This document shows positions 47,614 through 56,429 of a DNA stretch of 64,000 nucleotides, one piece after another; positions within the stretch are counted from its first letter, which is position 1; every line of letters begins with the position of its first letter. Location: NCBI GenBank assembly GCA_003725745.1, contig RHDP01000001.1, forward strand, positions 372,001-436,000, read 5' to 3'. The position numbers were made by a program, and so were the translations under genes. A model generated the notes under the pieces. It saw nothing but the letters and a program-made list of their open reading frames with translations. It did no database searches and had not been told where the DNA came from. Source of the stretch: Streptomyces sp. I6. GTDB taxonomy: Bacteria; Actinomycetota; Actinomycetes; Streptomycetales; Streptomycetaceae.

Positions 47614-47922
47614 GTCATGCTCTGGTCACATCGGCGCCCGGGTGCCGGCGCCGCACGGCGGTCTCGTTCACCGGGGGGACGTGCTCGGCACGCACGCCCG
47701 GTGGAAGGCCGCAGACCGCGGCTGGTGCCCTACCCGGCGCGAACACGGACCGGACCAGGGAAACCGGACCTGACCGGGCAGGGAAACCGGACCGGACACG
47801 GACCGGACCGGGAAAACAGCCCGAAAGACCGGGCCGGGAACACGGACTGGACCAGGGAAACCGGACGGGGCCGGAAGAGGGGCCGGTCTTTCCGGTCCGG
47901 TCCGGCCCCGCGCAGCCGCCCG
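47614..47922. repeat. Degenerate GGGAAACCGGAC repeats, no gene
   Basis: Between 47740 and 47880 the sequence is built from shuffled copies of ACCGGACC and GGGAAACCGGAC; an exact 18-mer, GGACCAGGGAAACCGGAC, occurs twice (near 47753 and 47848). A nearly complementary GGTCTTTCCGGTCCGG follows at about 47886, which could fold against the upstream copies. Confidence 0.6.
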
Positions 47923-48324
47923 TCAGGAGCGCTCTTCGGCCCTGGCGTCCTTCTCGGCGCGCCTCTCCTTGAGGCGCACGGTCTCCTTGCGTACCTCGGC
48001 CTGGGTCGCGCGCTCCCGCCGGAGCCACTCCGGACTCTCCTGCTTCAGCGCCTCGATCTGCTCCGTTGTCAGGGCCTCGGTGACCCCGCCCCGGGCCAGG
48101 CCCGAGATGGAGACGCCCAGCTTCGCCGCGACGACGGGCCGGGGGTGCGGGCCGTTGCGCCGCAGCTCGCGGAGCCACTCGGGCGGGTCGGCCTGGAGCG
48201 CGTTGAACTCGTCCCGCGAGACGGCGCCCTCCCGGAACTCCGCAGGGGTGGCTTCGAGGTACACACCCAGCTTCTTCGCCGCCGTGGCGGGCTTCATGGT
48301 CTGGGTGCCGTGGTACGACGTCAT
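47923..48324 (-). CDS. DUF5997-family protein
   Basis: 133 residues, starts MTSYHGTQTMKPATAAKKLG then LEATPAEFREGAVSRDEFNAL, matching DUF5997, a helical actinobacterial family without known function. The C-terminal third is highly charged, Lys/Arg/Glu-rich (VRKETVRLKERRAEKDARAE). Divergent from the LysR-like gene with 57 bp between starts, an arrangement I have seen conserved in Streptomyces; shared control is likely. Confidence 0.8.
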   Translation of the reverse strand: MTSYHGTQTMKPATAAKKLGVYLEATPAEFREGAVSRDEFNALQADPPEWLRELRRNGPHPRPVVAAKLGVSISGLARGGVTEALTTEQIEALKQESPEWLRRERATQAEVRKETVRLKERRAEKDARAEERS

Positions 48325-48381
48325 GGCTCCAGGATATCGAGCGTGTGCACGGGCTCGGACCACGCCGGATAACCTGGAGCG

Positions 48382-49202
48382 GTGACCGGCTCGGAAGCTC
48401 CCCCCTCGTTCAGGCTCGCCTACGTCCCCGGCGTGACTCCCGGCAAATGGGTGCGGATCTGGCAGGAGCGGCTGCCCGGCACCCCTCTGGACCTCGTCGC
48501 GGTACCGGCCGCCGAGGCGCAGCGGCTGCTGCGCGAGGGGGGAGCCGACGCGGGTGTGGTGCGGCTGCCCGTCGACCGCACCGTCTTCAGCGCCATCCCG
48601 CTCTACACGGAGACGACGGTCGTCGTCGTACCGAAGGACCACGCGATCGCTGCCGTCGACGAGGTCTCCCTGGAGGACCTGGCCGACGACGTCGTGTTCC
48701 AACCGCTGGACGACACCCTCCCGTGGCAGGGCCTGCCGGGCCGTCCCGCGATCGAGCGGCCGGCGACGACGGCGGACGCGATCGAACTCGTGGCCGCGGG
48801 GGTGGGTGTGCTGGTGGTCCCGCAGTCCCTCGCCCGTCTGCACCACCGCAGGGACCTCACCTACCGCCCGGTGACGGACGCCCCTCGGTCGGGCGTCGCC
48901 CTGTCCTGGCCCGAGGACCGGACCACCGATCTGGTGGAGGACTTCATCGGCATCGTCCGCGGGAGGACCGTCAACAGCACGCGGGGACGGCGCCCCTCCC
49001 CGCCGAGCGGCCGGAGGGCACGGCAAAGAGCACGACGAAGGACCAGCCCAAGGACGGGGCCCGGCGCGCCGGCCGCCCGGCGCGCGAGGCGGCCGGCGGC
49101 ACGTCCGCGGCGGGCGGAAGGCGCGGTGCGGCCACCGGGCGTGGCGGTACTCCTGCCGGGCGCCGGGGTGCCCGGCCCGGCAGGCCGCGCCGCCGTTCCT
49201 GA
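48382..49202 (+). CDS. LysR-type effector domain without DNA-binding domain (frame broken in a G run)
   Basis: About 273 residues. It starts directly in the LysR periplasmic-binding-like domain (FRLAYVPGVTPGKWVRIWQER ... TTADAIELVAAGVGVLVVP) and lacks the usual N-terminal HTH. After FIGIVRGRTVNST the frame breaks at the G4 run 48983-48986; one more G gives a basic tail TAKSTTKDQPKDGARRAGR ending GRPRRRS, a typical Lys/Arg-rich tail for this family. It could be a ligand sensor that works with the divergent DUF5997 protein. Confidence 0.75.
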
Positions 49203-49241
49203 CCTCCGGAGCCCGCGAGGCGCACACCCCGGCATGGGAAA

Positions 49242-49280
49242 CGCGGGTGTCCCAGGAGAAGCCCTCCTGGGACACCCGCG
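49242..49280. terminator. Perfect 17-bp hairpin between convergent genes
   Basis: CGCGGGTGTCCCAGGAG at 49242-49258, loop AAGCC, perfect complement at 49264-49280. Lies 40 bp after the LysR-like stop and 28 bp beyond the stop of the convergent hydrophobic peptide. Confidence 0.85.
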
Positions 49281-49307
49281 TCCGGGCGGTCGGCGGCCGG
49301 AGCCGCC

Positions 49308-49478
49308 CTACCAGCGGTACCAGCGTCCTCGGCCGCCCCCGGGCCCGGCCGGCCGGATGACGAAACCGAGCAGCCATACGACGAGAACGATCGCGGCGAT
49401 CCACCAGAGCGCTTCGAGAGCGAATCCGGCACCGAAGAGAAGCGCGGCGAGTATGAGAACCAGAAGCAAGGGGACCAT
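49308..49478 (-). CDS. Small hydrophobic membrane protein
   Basis: 56 residues beginning MVPLLLVLILAALLFGAGFA with two hydrophobic helices (LLLVLILAALLFGAGFALEAL and WWIAAIVLVVWLLGFV) and a Gly/Arg/Trp tail GGGRGRWYRW. ATG 49478 is preceded by GGAGG. It resembles the short hydrophobic proteins common in Streptomyces stress regions. It neighbours a CsbD gene, and both may be stress-induced. Confidence 0.8.
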   Translation of the reverse strand: MVPLLLVLILAALLFGAGFALEALWWIAAIVLVVWLLGFVIRPAGPGGGRGRWYRW

Positions 49479-49644
49479 GTTTATCAACCTCCGAAGCCAC
49501 GGTTGCCCCGGCTCTGCGCATTCACACCTGAGGAGTGGTCGACCGGCTCAGTCGTCTTTTCTCGTGCGTACCGGGGTTTGACGGAGCGGGCTCCGGTTAC
49601 TCGACGCCGTGCACCCGTTGTCGAGTTCTTGGGAAGTGAGAGTC

Positions 49645-49818
49645 ATGGCCGCGGACGAGAAGAACCAGGCCCGGATCGAGCAGGCCAGGGGCAAGGTGAA
49701 GGAGACGGTGGGACGCGCCGTCGGCAACGAGCGGATGACCGCCGAGGGCCGCGCCGAACAGTCGAAGGGCGACATGCGCGAGGCAAAGGAAAAGACCAAG
49801 GACGCCTTTCACCGCTGA
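49645..49818 (+). CDS. CsbD-family stress protein
   Basis: 57 residues: NQARIEQARGKVKETVGRAV then AEGRAEQSKGDMREAKEKTK, the CsbD pattern of small hydrophilic helical proteins induced in general stress. Likely sigma-B-like control in Streptomyces, but I see no clear promoter. A perfect hairpin follows. Confidence 0.9.
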   Translation: MAADEKNQARIEQARGKVKETVGRAVGNERMTAEGRAEQSKGDMREAKEKTKDAFHR

Positions 49819-49835
49819 GCGGCAGGTCCGTCCCC

Positions 49836-49866
49836 GGCCCGGTGTCCGCGGCGCGGACACCGGGCC
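49836..49866 (+). terminator. Perfect 14-bp hairpin after csbD
   Basis: GGCCCGGTGTCCGC, loop GGC, GCGGACACCGGGCC. Begins 18 bp after the CsbD stop codon. Confidence 0.85.
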
Positions 49867-50561
49867 CCCTCGTTGGGATTCGCTTTCCGGAATCACCGCT
49901 CTCCGCACCCCGGCCGGGCACATCACCGCTCACCGAATCGACACCGGCGGAGGGACCGCGCGCGATGGCTCCGCGCCCGCAACGCCATGTGGACCCGGCC
50001 CGCCCGGACTCCGCCCCCAACCCCAACCGCCCGGCGGACCATCCGCCACTCCGGCGACTCACCCGGCGCCCTCCGCGGGCCCCGTGTCCGTCTCCGTCTC
50101 CGTCTCCGTCTCCGTCGGGGGATGGTCGTGGCAGCAACCGCGCCAGGCGAGCAGACCAGGCTCGAAGGGACGACCCAGGCAGCCGTCGGGGCAGGTTCGA
50201 CGGTCGCGGCGGCCGTCCGGAGGGCCGCCGCGGAACGCGGGGTGGTCATGCCGTTCCGGGGTCGTCGCGACACGTTTCCGTTCTCGGCGCGTTTCCGGGT
50301 CCCCGGGCCGGCGGGTTCGCGGGCCGGCGGGTCCCAGGGCCGGCGGCGGCGGACGGAGGCCGTACGATCTTGACCCGGCGGGCCCGAGCGGCTGCGGGCG
50401 GAAGGCCGGGGAAGAACTCCGCGCCACGGTACGGCTTGTCACCCGGCCGGTGGTAGGCGGCGGCGTAGGCCGCGTGTGGGGCTCCACACCGGTCCGGCCG
50501 TCCCCCGCGCCGCGCCGCCGCGCTGCGGACGGCACGACACACACATCAGCGAAGGAATCCC
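49867..50561. other. Long spacer with a hexanucleotide microsatellite
   Basis: 695 bp without a credible gene; open frames are Arg/Pro-rich. At 50084-50116 there are four exact GTCTCC units plus one GTGTCC. A TACGGCTTGTCACCCGG patch upstream of the monooxygenase (50431-50447) may belong to its promoter but is not clear. Confidence 0.5.
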
Positions 50562-50894
50562 ATGATCTTCATCACCGCCAAGTTCCGCGTCCGTCCCGAA
50601 CACGCCGACCGCTGGCCCGAGATCGCCGCCGACTTCACCCGGGCCACGCGCGCCGAGCCCGGTTGCCTGTGGTTCGACTGGTCCCGCAGTGTGGAGGACC
50701 CGACGGAGTACGTGCTGGTGGAAGCCTTCCGCGACGACGAGGCCGGGGGCGCGCATGTACGGTCCGCGCACTTCCGGGCGGCGCAGCAGACGCTGCCGCC
50801 CCATCTGGTCGCGACGCCGCGCATCGTCCACATGTCCGTTCCGCAGGACGACTGGTCGCCGCTGGGTGAGATGGCGGTCCCCGGCCAGGAGTAG
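50562..50894 (+). CDS. Antibiotic-biosynthesis-monooxygenase (ABM) family protein
   Basis: 110 residues: IFITAKFRVRPEHADRWPEIA, EPGCLWFDWSRSVEDP, YVLVEAFRDDEAGGAHVRSAHF. Ferredoxin-like dimeric alpha/beta-barrel protein; the family includes quinol monooxygenases (YgiN) and polyketide oxygenases that need no cofactor. GAAGGAATCCC precedes ATG 50562. Standalone; nothing around suggests a biosynthetic role. Confidence 0.85.
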   Translation: MIFITAKFRVRPEHADRWPEIAADFTRATRAEPGCLWFDWSRSVEDPTEYVLVEAFRDDEAGGAHVRSAHFRAAQQTLPPHLVATPRIVHMSVPQDDWSPLGEMAVPGQE

Positions 50895-51233
50895 CGGTCC
50901 CGGCGCGGGGTGCGGCGGCTGCCGTCCCCCGCGATCCGCAGCCGCCCCGGCAGGGCCGTGCGGGGGTGGGGCGCCGGCGATGAGGGGCGGTGCGGCCGCC
51001 GGGCCACCGGAGCCGCCCCGGCACTTCCCCGACACACCGATACCAGGCGAGTCCGACTGCGCCTCGCGCGGTCTCATCGAGGCACTCGCCGAGAGCCCGG
51101 CACCGCCTCCATGGTGGGCTAGCGCACTCCGACAGGGAGAACTATGGTGTCCCACCATATGTGATGGTGACGTGCCGCTTTCTACGTTGTGCCGACACGA
51201 ATACGTCCCCGCCAACGCCTGGAAGTGGTGTTC
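50895..51233. other. Upstream region of the MHS transporter gene
   Basis: 339 bp with no gene. The last 100 bp is clearly less GC-rich and carries a palindrome at 51143-51159; the earlier part shows nothing. Confidence 0.5.
51143..51159. promoter_or_regulatory. TATGGTG-TCC-CACCATA inverted repeat (candidate operator)
   Basis: Perfect 7-bp arms at 51143-51149 and 51153-51159, containing TGGT-N5-ACCA, the general form of GntR/FadR-type operators. Located 75-91 bp upstream of the transporter ATG. Which regulator binds is unknown; the PucR-type protein of the facing operon is one candidate. Confidence 0.6.
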
Positions 51234-52733
51234 ATGGCCGCCTCGGCAACCGCTCCACCCGAGCCCTCGAACCTGCGGCGCATCGTCGCGGCGAGCCTCA
51301 TCGGCACGACCATCGAGTGGTACGACTTCTTCCTCTACGGATCAGCCGCGGCGCTGGTCTTCAACAAGCTGTTCTTCCCGGATTCCGATCCGCTCGTGGG
51401 AACCCTGCTGTCGTTCCTGACGTACGCGGTCGGGTTCGCCGCGCGGCCGCTCGGGGCGCTGGTGTTCGGGCACTACGGGGACCGCCTCGGCCGCAAGAAG
51501 CTGCTGGTGCTGAGCCTGCTGCTGATGGGCGGGGCGACGTTCGCGATCGGTCTGCTGCCGACGCACGCCACCATCGGGAGCGCCGCTCCGGTGCTGCTGA
51601 CCGTTCTGCGGCTGGTCCAGGGGTTCGCGCTCGGCGGTGAGTGGGGCGGAGCCGTGCTGCTGGTGTCGGAGCACGGCGACGCGCGTCGGCGCGGCTTCTG
51701 GGCCTCGTGGCCGCAGACGGGCGCCCCGGCGGGACAGCTGCTGGCGACGGGGGTGCTGGCGGCGCTGACCGCCGTGCTCTCGGAGAGCGCCTTCACGTCA
51801 TGGGGCTGGCGCATACCGTTCCTGCTGTCCGGCGTGCTGGTGTTCGTCGGACTGTGGATTCGCCTCTCCGTCGACGAGTCGCCGGTGTTCAAGGCGGCGC
51901 TGGCGCAGGCCGAGCAGCGCAAGGCGGAGTCCGGCCAGGTCGAGAAGATGCCGCTCGTGGCCGTGCTCCGGCACCACTGGCGGGACATCCTGATCGCCAT
52001 GGGCGCCAGGATGGCGGAGAACATCAGCTACTACGTGGTCACCGCCTTCATCCTCGTCTATGCCACCACGTCGGCCGGCCTGAGTAAGCAGACGGCCCTC
52101 AACGCGGTGCTGATCGCGTCGGCCGTGCACTTCGCGGTGATCCCGTTCTGGGGCGCACTGTCCGACCGGCTCGGCCGACGGCCGGTGTACCTGATCGGCG
52201 CGGTGGGTGTGGGCGCGTGGATGTTCCCGTTCTTCGCACTCATCGACACCGGGTCCTTCGGCAGCCTGCTGCTCGCCGTCACGGTCGGGCTCGTGCTGCA
52301 CGGCGCGATGTACGCCCCGCAGGCGGCCTTCTTCTCGGAGATGTTCGCGACGCGCATGCGGTACTCGGGCGCCTCCATCGGCGCCCAGTTCTCCTCGGTG
52401 GCGGCCGGGGCGCCCGCACCGCTGATCGCCACGGCGCTGCTCGCCGAGTACGGCAGCTCCACGCCGATCGCGCTGTACGTGATCGCTGCCGCGCTGCTCA
52501 CGGTCGTGGCCGTGGCGTGCGCCCGTGAGACCCGTGACCGCGACCTCGCCTCCGTCGGAGCGGGCCGCCGGGACGACGGCGCCGCCCGGGGGCCCGGGGG
52601 TCGAGCACCGCGGACGCCCCGGCCTCCGCCTGATCCCTTCACGCCTTCACCCCTCCGGAGCCGCGTGGACCGTGCCCGACGGTCGACGTGGCTCCCGGCG
52701 CACGAGGCGACGGGCAAGCGTCGGCACACCTGA
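51234..52733 (+). CDS. MHS-family (metabolite:H+ symporter) MFS transporter
   Basis: 499 residues, 12 predicted membrane segments. Family motifs: IGTTIEWYDFFLYGSAAALV in helix 1, FGHYGDRLGRKKLLVLSLLLMG between helices 2 and 3, RLVQGFALGGEWGGAVLLVSEH, and RMAENISYYVVTAFILVY. MHS transporters carry carboxylates, betaines or shikimate. The facing 3-hydroxybutyrate dehydrogenase and PucR genes suggest a hydroxybutyrate-type acid as substrate. The final ~55 residues are Pro/Arg-rich and unlike the family; they may reflect an undetected frame error or a readthrough tail. Confidence 0.88.
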   Translation: MAASATAPPEPSNLRRIVAASLIGTTIEWYDFFLYGSAAALVFNKLFFPDSDPLVGTLLSFLTYAVGFAARPLGALVFGHYGDRLGRKKLLVLSLLLMGGATFAIGLLPTHATIGSAAPVLLTVLRLVQGFALGGEWGGAVLLVSEHGDARRRGFWASWPQTGAPAGQLLATGVLAALTAVLSESAFTSWGWRIPFLLSGVLVFVGLWIRLSVDESPVFKAALAQAEQRKAESGQVEKMPLVAVLRHHWRDILIAMGARMAENISYYVVTAFILVYATTSAGLSKQTALNAVLIASAVHFAVIPFWGALSDRLGRRPVYLIGAVGVGAWMFPFFALIDTGSFGSLLLAVTVGLVLHGAMYAPQAAFFSEMFATRMRYSGASIGAQFSSVAAGAPAPLIATALLAEYGSSTPIALYVIAAALLTVVAVACARETRDRDLASVGAGRRDDGAARGPGGRAPRTPRPPPDPFTPSPLRSRVDRARRSTWLPAHEATGKRRHT

Positions 52734-53054
52734 CGGGTGCGCCCGCCTCCCCGGTGCCGTGCCCGGGGCACATGGCCGAAGGGCGTGGTCGGTGGGGCTG
52801 TGCCCGGGCGGTGCGGTAGGGGCTGTCCGTGGTGCGATGCCCGTGGGGCACGGTCTGCGGAGGTCCGGACGCGGGAACACCGCGGGCGCGGGCGGCTCGG
52901 ACGACCGGGGCTGCACTACGGCCGGGGCTGCACACACGGACGGGGCCCGGTGCACCCGCCCGGGGGCGGCCGGCGCGCCCCACACCCTGCCGAGAGCGGG
53001 CGCGCCCCACACCCCGCGGGGAGCGGGCGCCCCACTCCCCGCAGGGCCGGGCGT
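52734..53054. other. Convergent spacer between the transporter and the PucR gene
   Basis: About 320 bp, no gene. Contains repeated GGGCGCCCCACWCCCCGC-type units (around 52976-53046). No clean hairpin found. Confidence 0.4.
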
Positions 53055-54947
53055 TCAGCGCACCACAGCCCCCGATATCGCGTGCAGCCGCAGCGCGAGC
53101 TGGATCTCCAGGGCGCGGGCCGGCGACTGCCAGTCCGCGCCCAGGAGTCTGCCGATGCGTTCCAGCCGCTGGGCGACCGTGTTCACGTGGACATGCAGGT
53201 GGTCCTTGGTGCGGGCCGGGCTCATGCCGCTGGCGAAGTAGGCGTCGAGGGTGCGCACCAGGTCCGTGCCGCGGCGCTCGTCGTAGTCGGCGACAGGACC
53301 GATGGTGCGCTGGACGAATCCCCCGATGTCCCCGGTGTCGGCGAGCAGCAGCCCGAGGAACCCCAGGTCCGGTGCCGCCGCGCCTTCCCCGGAGCGGCCC
53401 AGCAGCCTCAGGGCCTCCACACAGCGCCGCGCCTCCGCATAGGCCGCAGCGACCGAGCCGGGGGTTCCGGCCGGTGCCGCGACCGGCGCCGAGGCGCCGA
53501 CGGTGACGGGCTCGCGGAGGGTGGCGCCGAGATGCCTCGCCGCCTGGCGTGCCAGCTCGGGGGCGCTGCCGTCGGGGCCCATCGGCAGCAGGAGCACCGT
53601 GCCTCCGTCGCGGGTCGCCGCCAGCCCGTGGCGGGTGGCCGCCAGATGCGAGGCCGCGGACCACAGGCGCTGGCGGTCGGCGGTGGCCCGGTCGCCGCCG
53701 CCGGCCGCCTGGGCGTCGACCCGGGCGGCGAGCACGACGTGCGGGGCGTCCAGATCGGCCCGGAGCCGGGCGGCGCGCTCGCGCAGCAGGCGGGGGTCGC
53801 GCCCGGGTGAGTCCAGCAGGTCGTCCAGCAGTTCCCCGCGCACCCGCTGCTCGGCCTCGCCGGCGGAGCGGCGGGCCAGCAGCAGCAGCGAGGTGACCAT
53901 GGCGGCGCGCTCCAGAGTGCGCCGGTCGACGGGGTCCAGGGCGGGATGGCCGCGCAGCACGAGCGCGCCGAGGAGTTCCCCGCCGGCGGACACGGCGACC
54001 ACCCAGTCGTCCGCGTGCCGCACGGCGTGGCCGTCGGCGCCGGAGAACTCCACGCCGGCCAGGGCGGGCGCGTCCGGTTCGGCGAACTCCACCGTCCCGT
54101 CGAGCACCTGCGACACGGCCCCGGCGACGTCCTGGACCCCGCCGCCGTGCAGAACCAGTTCGGTGAGCCGGTCGTGGACGCCCGAGGCACGCTCGATGAC
54201 GGCGCTGTGGTCGCGGATGATGGCGTTCGCCCGCTCCAGCTCCGCCAGTGCGTTCCGCGTCTCGGCGAGCAGATTGGCGGTGTCGATGGCGACCGCCGCG
54301 TGGGCGGCGAAGGAGGCGAGCAGCGCCACCTGCTCCCGCTCGAAGACCCGGGCGCGGCGGTCGGCCGCGAAGAGCACGCCGATCACCTGGCTGCCCAGCA
54401 TCAGCGGGACGCCGAGGATCGCGACGAGTCCTTCGTCCCGCACGCCCGAGTCGATGGCCCGGGTGTGCCGGAAGCGTTCGTCGTCGAGGTAGCCGTCGGT
54501 CACGTACGGCCGGGCGGTCTGGGCGACCAGTCCGCCGAGCCCCTCACCCATGCCGAGCCGGAGCTGCTGGAAGCGGGCCGACACCGAGCCCTCGGTGACC
54601 CGCATATAGGTGTCTCCGGCCGCCGGGTCGTTGAGGCTGAGGTAGGCGACCTCCGTGCCGAGGAGGGAGCGGGCGCGCTGCACGATGGCCCGCAGTACCG
54701 CGTCGAGGTCGCGCAGCCCCGACAGGTCGTGCGCGGTCTCGAAGAGCGCGGACAGCTCCGCCTCGCGGCGGCGTCTGCCTTCGAGCTCGGCGCGGACGCG
54801 CAGGGCGAGCTGCTTGGCCTGCTCCAGACCCGACAGCGCCTCGGGGCCGGCACCGGCCGCCCGGGCCAGCAGCACGGGCCGGTCGTACGCCTCGGCGGGC
54901 GCGCCGCGCGCGAGGAGCTCCAGGTAGGAGACCTGTTCGTGGGACAT
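53055..54947 (-). CDS. GAF-domain PucR-family transcriptional regulator
   Basis: 630 residues from ATG 54947. N-terminal coiled segment, GAF domain about 75-240 (FETAHDLSGLRDLDAVLRAIV, VILGVPLMLGSQVIGVLFAADRRA), central GGDEF-like CdaR region, and a C-terminal PucR-type HTH: DLVRTLDAYFASGMSPART and HVHVNTVAQRLERIGRLLG. Such regulators sense a small metabolite and activate catabolic genes. The upstream gene, same strand, is 3-hydroxybutyrate dehydrogenase with a 108-bp gap; likely co-transcribed and autoregulatory. Confidence 0.88.
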   Translation of the reverse strand: MSHEQVSYLELLARGAPAEAYDRPVLLARAAGAGPEALSGLEQAKQLALRVRAELEGRRRREAELSALFETAHDLSGLRDLDAVLRAIVQRARSLLGTEVAYLSLNDPAAGDTYMRVTEGSVSARFQQLRLGMGEGLGGLVAQTARPYVTDGYLDDERFRHTRAIDSGVRDEGLVAILGVPLMLGSQVIGVLFAADRRARVFEREQVALLASFAAHAAVAIDTANLLAETRNALAELERANAIIRDHSAVIERASGVHDRLTELVLHGGGVQDVAGAVSQVLDGTVEFAEPDAPALAGVEFSGADGHAVRHADDWVVAVSAGGELLGALVLRGHPALDPVDRRTLERAAMVTSLLLLARRSAGEAEQRVRGELLDDLLDSPGRDPRLLRERAARLRADLDAPHVVLAARVDAQAAGGGDRATADRQRLWSAASHLAATRHGLAATRDGGTVLLLPMGPDGSAPELARQAARHLGATLREPVTVGASAPVAAPAGTPGSVAAAYAEARRCVEALRLLGRSGEGAAAPDLGFLGLLLADTGDIGGFVQRTIGPVADYDERRGTDLVRTLDAYFASGMSPARTKDHLHVHVNTVAQRLERIGRLLGADWQSPARALEIQLALRLHAISGAVVR

Positions 54948-55055
54948 GGTCACAGGGATACCTGCCCTGCCGGGGGTCCCGCCAGCCCTGTGGACGACGG
55001 GGCCCGTGTGGACGACCCCGTCACCCGCGGCTCGCGGATCCACCGCCCGGCCGGC

Positions 55056-55877
55056 TCAGTGCGCCGTCCAGCCGCCGTCCAGGGCGAGCGACGCACCGGT
55101 GACGAAGGACGCCTGCGGGGTGCAGAGGTAGGCGACGGCCTCGGCGACCTCCTCCGGTTCGACGAGCCGTTTCAGGGCGGAGTGCTTCAGCAGGACCTCC
55201 TTGAGGACCCGCTCCTCCGGGATGCCGTGGGCGGCGGCCTGGTCCGCGATCTGCCTCTCGACGAGGGGGGTGCGCACATAGCCGGGGTTCACACAGTTGG
55301 AGGTGACCCCATGGGCCGCGCCTTCGAGGGCCGCGGTCTTGGACAGTCCTTCCAGCCCGTGTTTGGCGGCCACATAGGCGGACTTGTAGGCCGAGGCGCG
55401 GAGCCCGTGCACGGAGGACAGGTTGACGATGCGCCCCCACCCCTTGGCGTACATCTGCGGGAGCGCGCCGCGGATCAGCCGGAAAGGGGCCTCCAGCATG
55501 ACGGTGAGGACGGTGTGGAAGACGTCCGGCGGGAACTCCTCGATGGGGCGGACGAGCTGCAGGCCCGCGTTGTTCACCAGCACGTCGGTGCCGGCGGCGG
55601 CGTCCTCGGCTGCGCCGAGGTCGGTCAGGTCCAGGGTGAGGGGCTCCACGGCGCCCGCGAGGCCGAGGTCCCGGGACTGCCCGGCGAGGTCCTCCAGACC
55701 GCTCCCGTCCCGGTCGACGGCCCTGACCTTCGCTCCGGCCGCCGCGAGCCGCAGCGCGCAGGCGCGCCCGATCCCGCCCGCGGCCCCGGTGACCAGGGCG
55801 GTGCGGCCGCCGAGGTCGAGGGCGACGGACGGCTTTCCGATGGAGGCGACGGGCTGAGGGGCGGGACCCGAGTTCAT
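55056..55877 (-). CDS. 3-hydroxybutyrate dehydrogenase (SDR family)
   Basis: 273 residues. NAD-binding TALVTGAAGGIGRACALRLA, NNAGLQ, catalytic Ser in RIVNLSSVHG, Tyr/Lys in SAYVAAKHGLEG, and a substrate loop QIADQAAAHGIPEERV with the conserved family Gln-Ile; all as in D-3-hydroxybutyrate dehydrogenases. Converts 3-hydroxybutyrate to acetoacetate. ATG 55877 has GGAG at 7 bp; two in-frame ATGs precede it closely. Part of a probable hydroxybutyrate utilisation locus with PucR and the MHS transporter. Confidence 0.87.
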   Translation of the reverse strand: MNSGPAPQPVASIGKPSVALDLGGRTALVTGAAGGIGRACALRLAAAGAKVRAVDRDGSGLEDLAGQSRDLGLAGAVEPLTLDLTDLGAAEDAAAGTDVLVNNAGLQLVRPIEEFPPDVFHTVLTVMLEAPFRLIRGALPQMYAKGWGRIVNLSSVHGLRASAYKSAYVAAKHGLEGLSKTAALEGAAHGVTSNCVNPGYVRTPLVERQIADQAAAHGIPEERVLKEVLLKHSALKRLVEPEEVAEAVAYLCTPQASFVTGASLALDGGWTAH

Positions 55878-55941
55878 GGTCATGCTCCGCACCCTAGGGA
55901 AAGCGAAGACGCCGACCGATATGGTCAACAGCCATAGTTCA

Positions 55942-56420
55942 TCAGGCGGCCGTGGTGTCGAACCACGTCGGGCCGTCGTTGAGCGCCTGCTTGATCCGGA
56001 ACAGGGCGAACTCCTGGAGTTCCGGCAGCGTGTCGAGGGGGAACCACCCCACCTCCAGGGACTCGTCGTCATGGACACGTGCCTCACCGCCCACAGCCCG
56101 GCAGCGCAGGCAGACGTCCATGAACTGGCAGCGGTCGCCGTTGGGGTAGGTCACCGGCCGCGTCAGCGTCTGGACGAGCACGATGCGCTCGGCGACGCAG
56201 CGTACGGCGGTCTCCTCGTACACCTCGCGCACCGCCGCCGCCGCGGGCTGCTCTCCCGGCTCGGGGATGCCCCGATGATCGACCACCCGCCGGTGTCGGC
56301 ACGTCGTCCCAGGAGCACCCGCCCGTCGTCGTCGAAGACCACGGCGCTGACCCCCGGCAGGAAGAGCAGCTGGTGACCGGCGGTGGTCCGGATCTCGCGG
56401 ATGAAGTCGGGGATGGCCAT
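55942..56420 (-). CDS. Nudix hydrolase (frame broken in a G run)
   Basis: About 159 residues. Starts MAIPDFIREIRTTAGHQLLF, Nudix box read across the break: GIPEPGEQPAAAAVREVYEETAV. The G4 run (plus-strand 56270-56273) needs one more G to join WSIIGG to IPEPGEQ. The C-terminal half (RCQFMDVCLRCRAVGGEA) follows NUDIX relatives that act on NDP-sugars or ADP-ribose; substrate unknown. Located directly upstream of nothing co-directional but 9 bp after lnt. Confidence 0.83.
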
Positions 56421-56429
56421 GGACCGACC

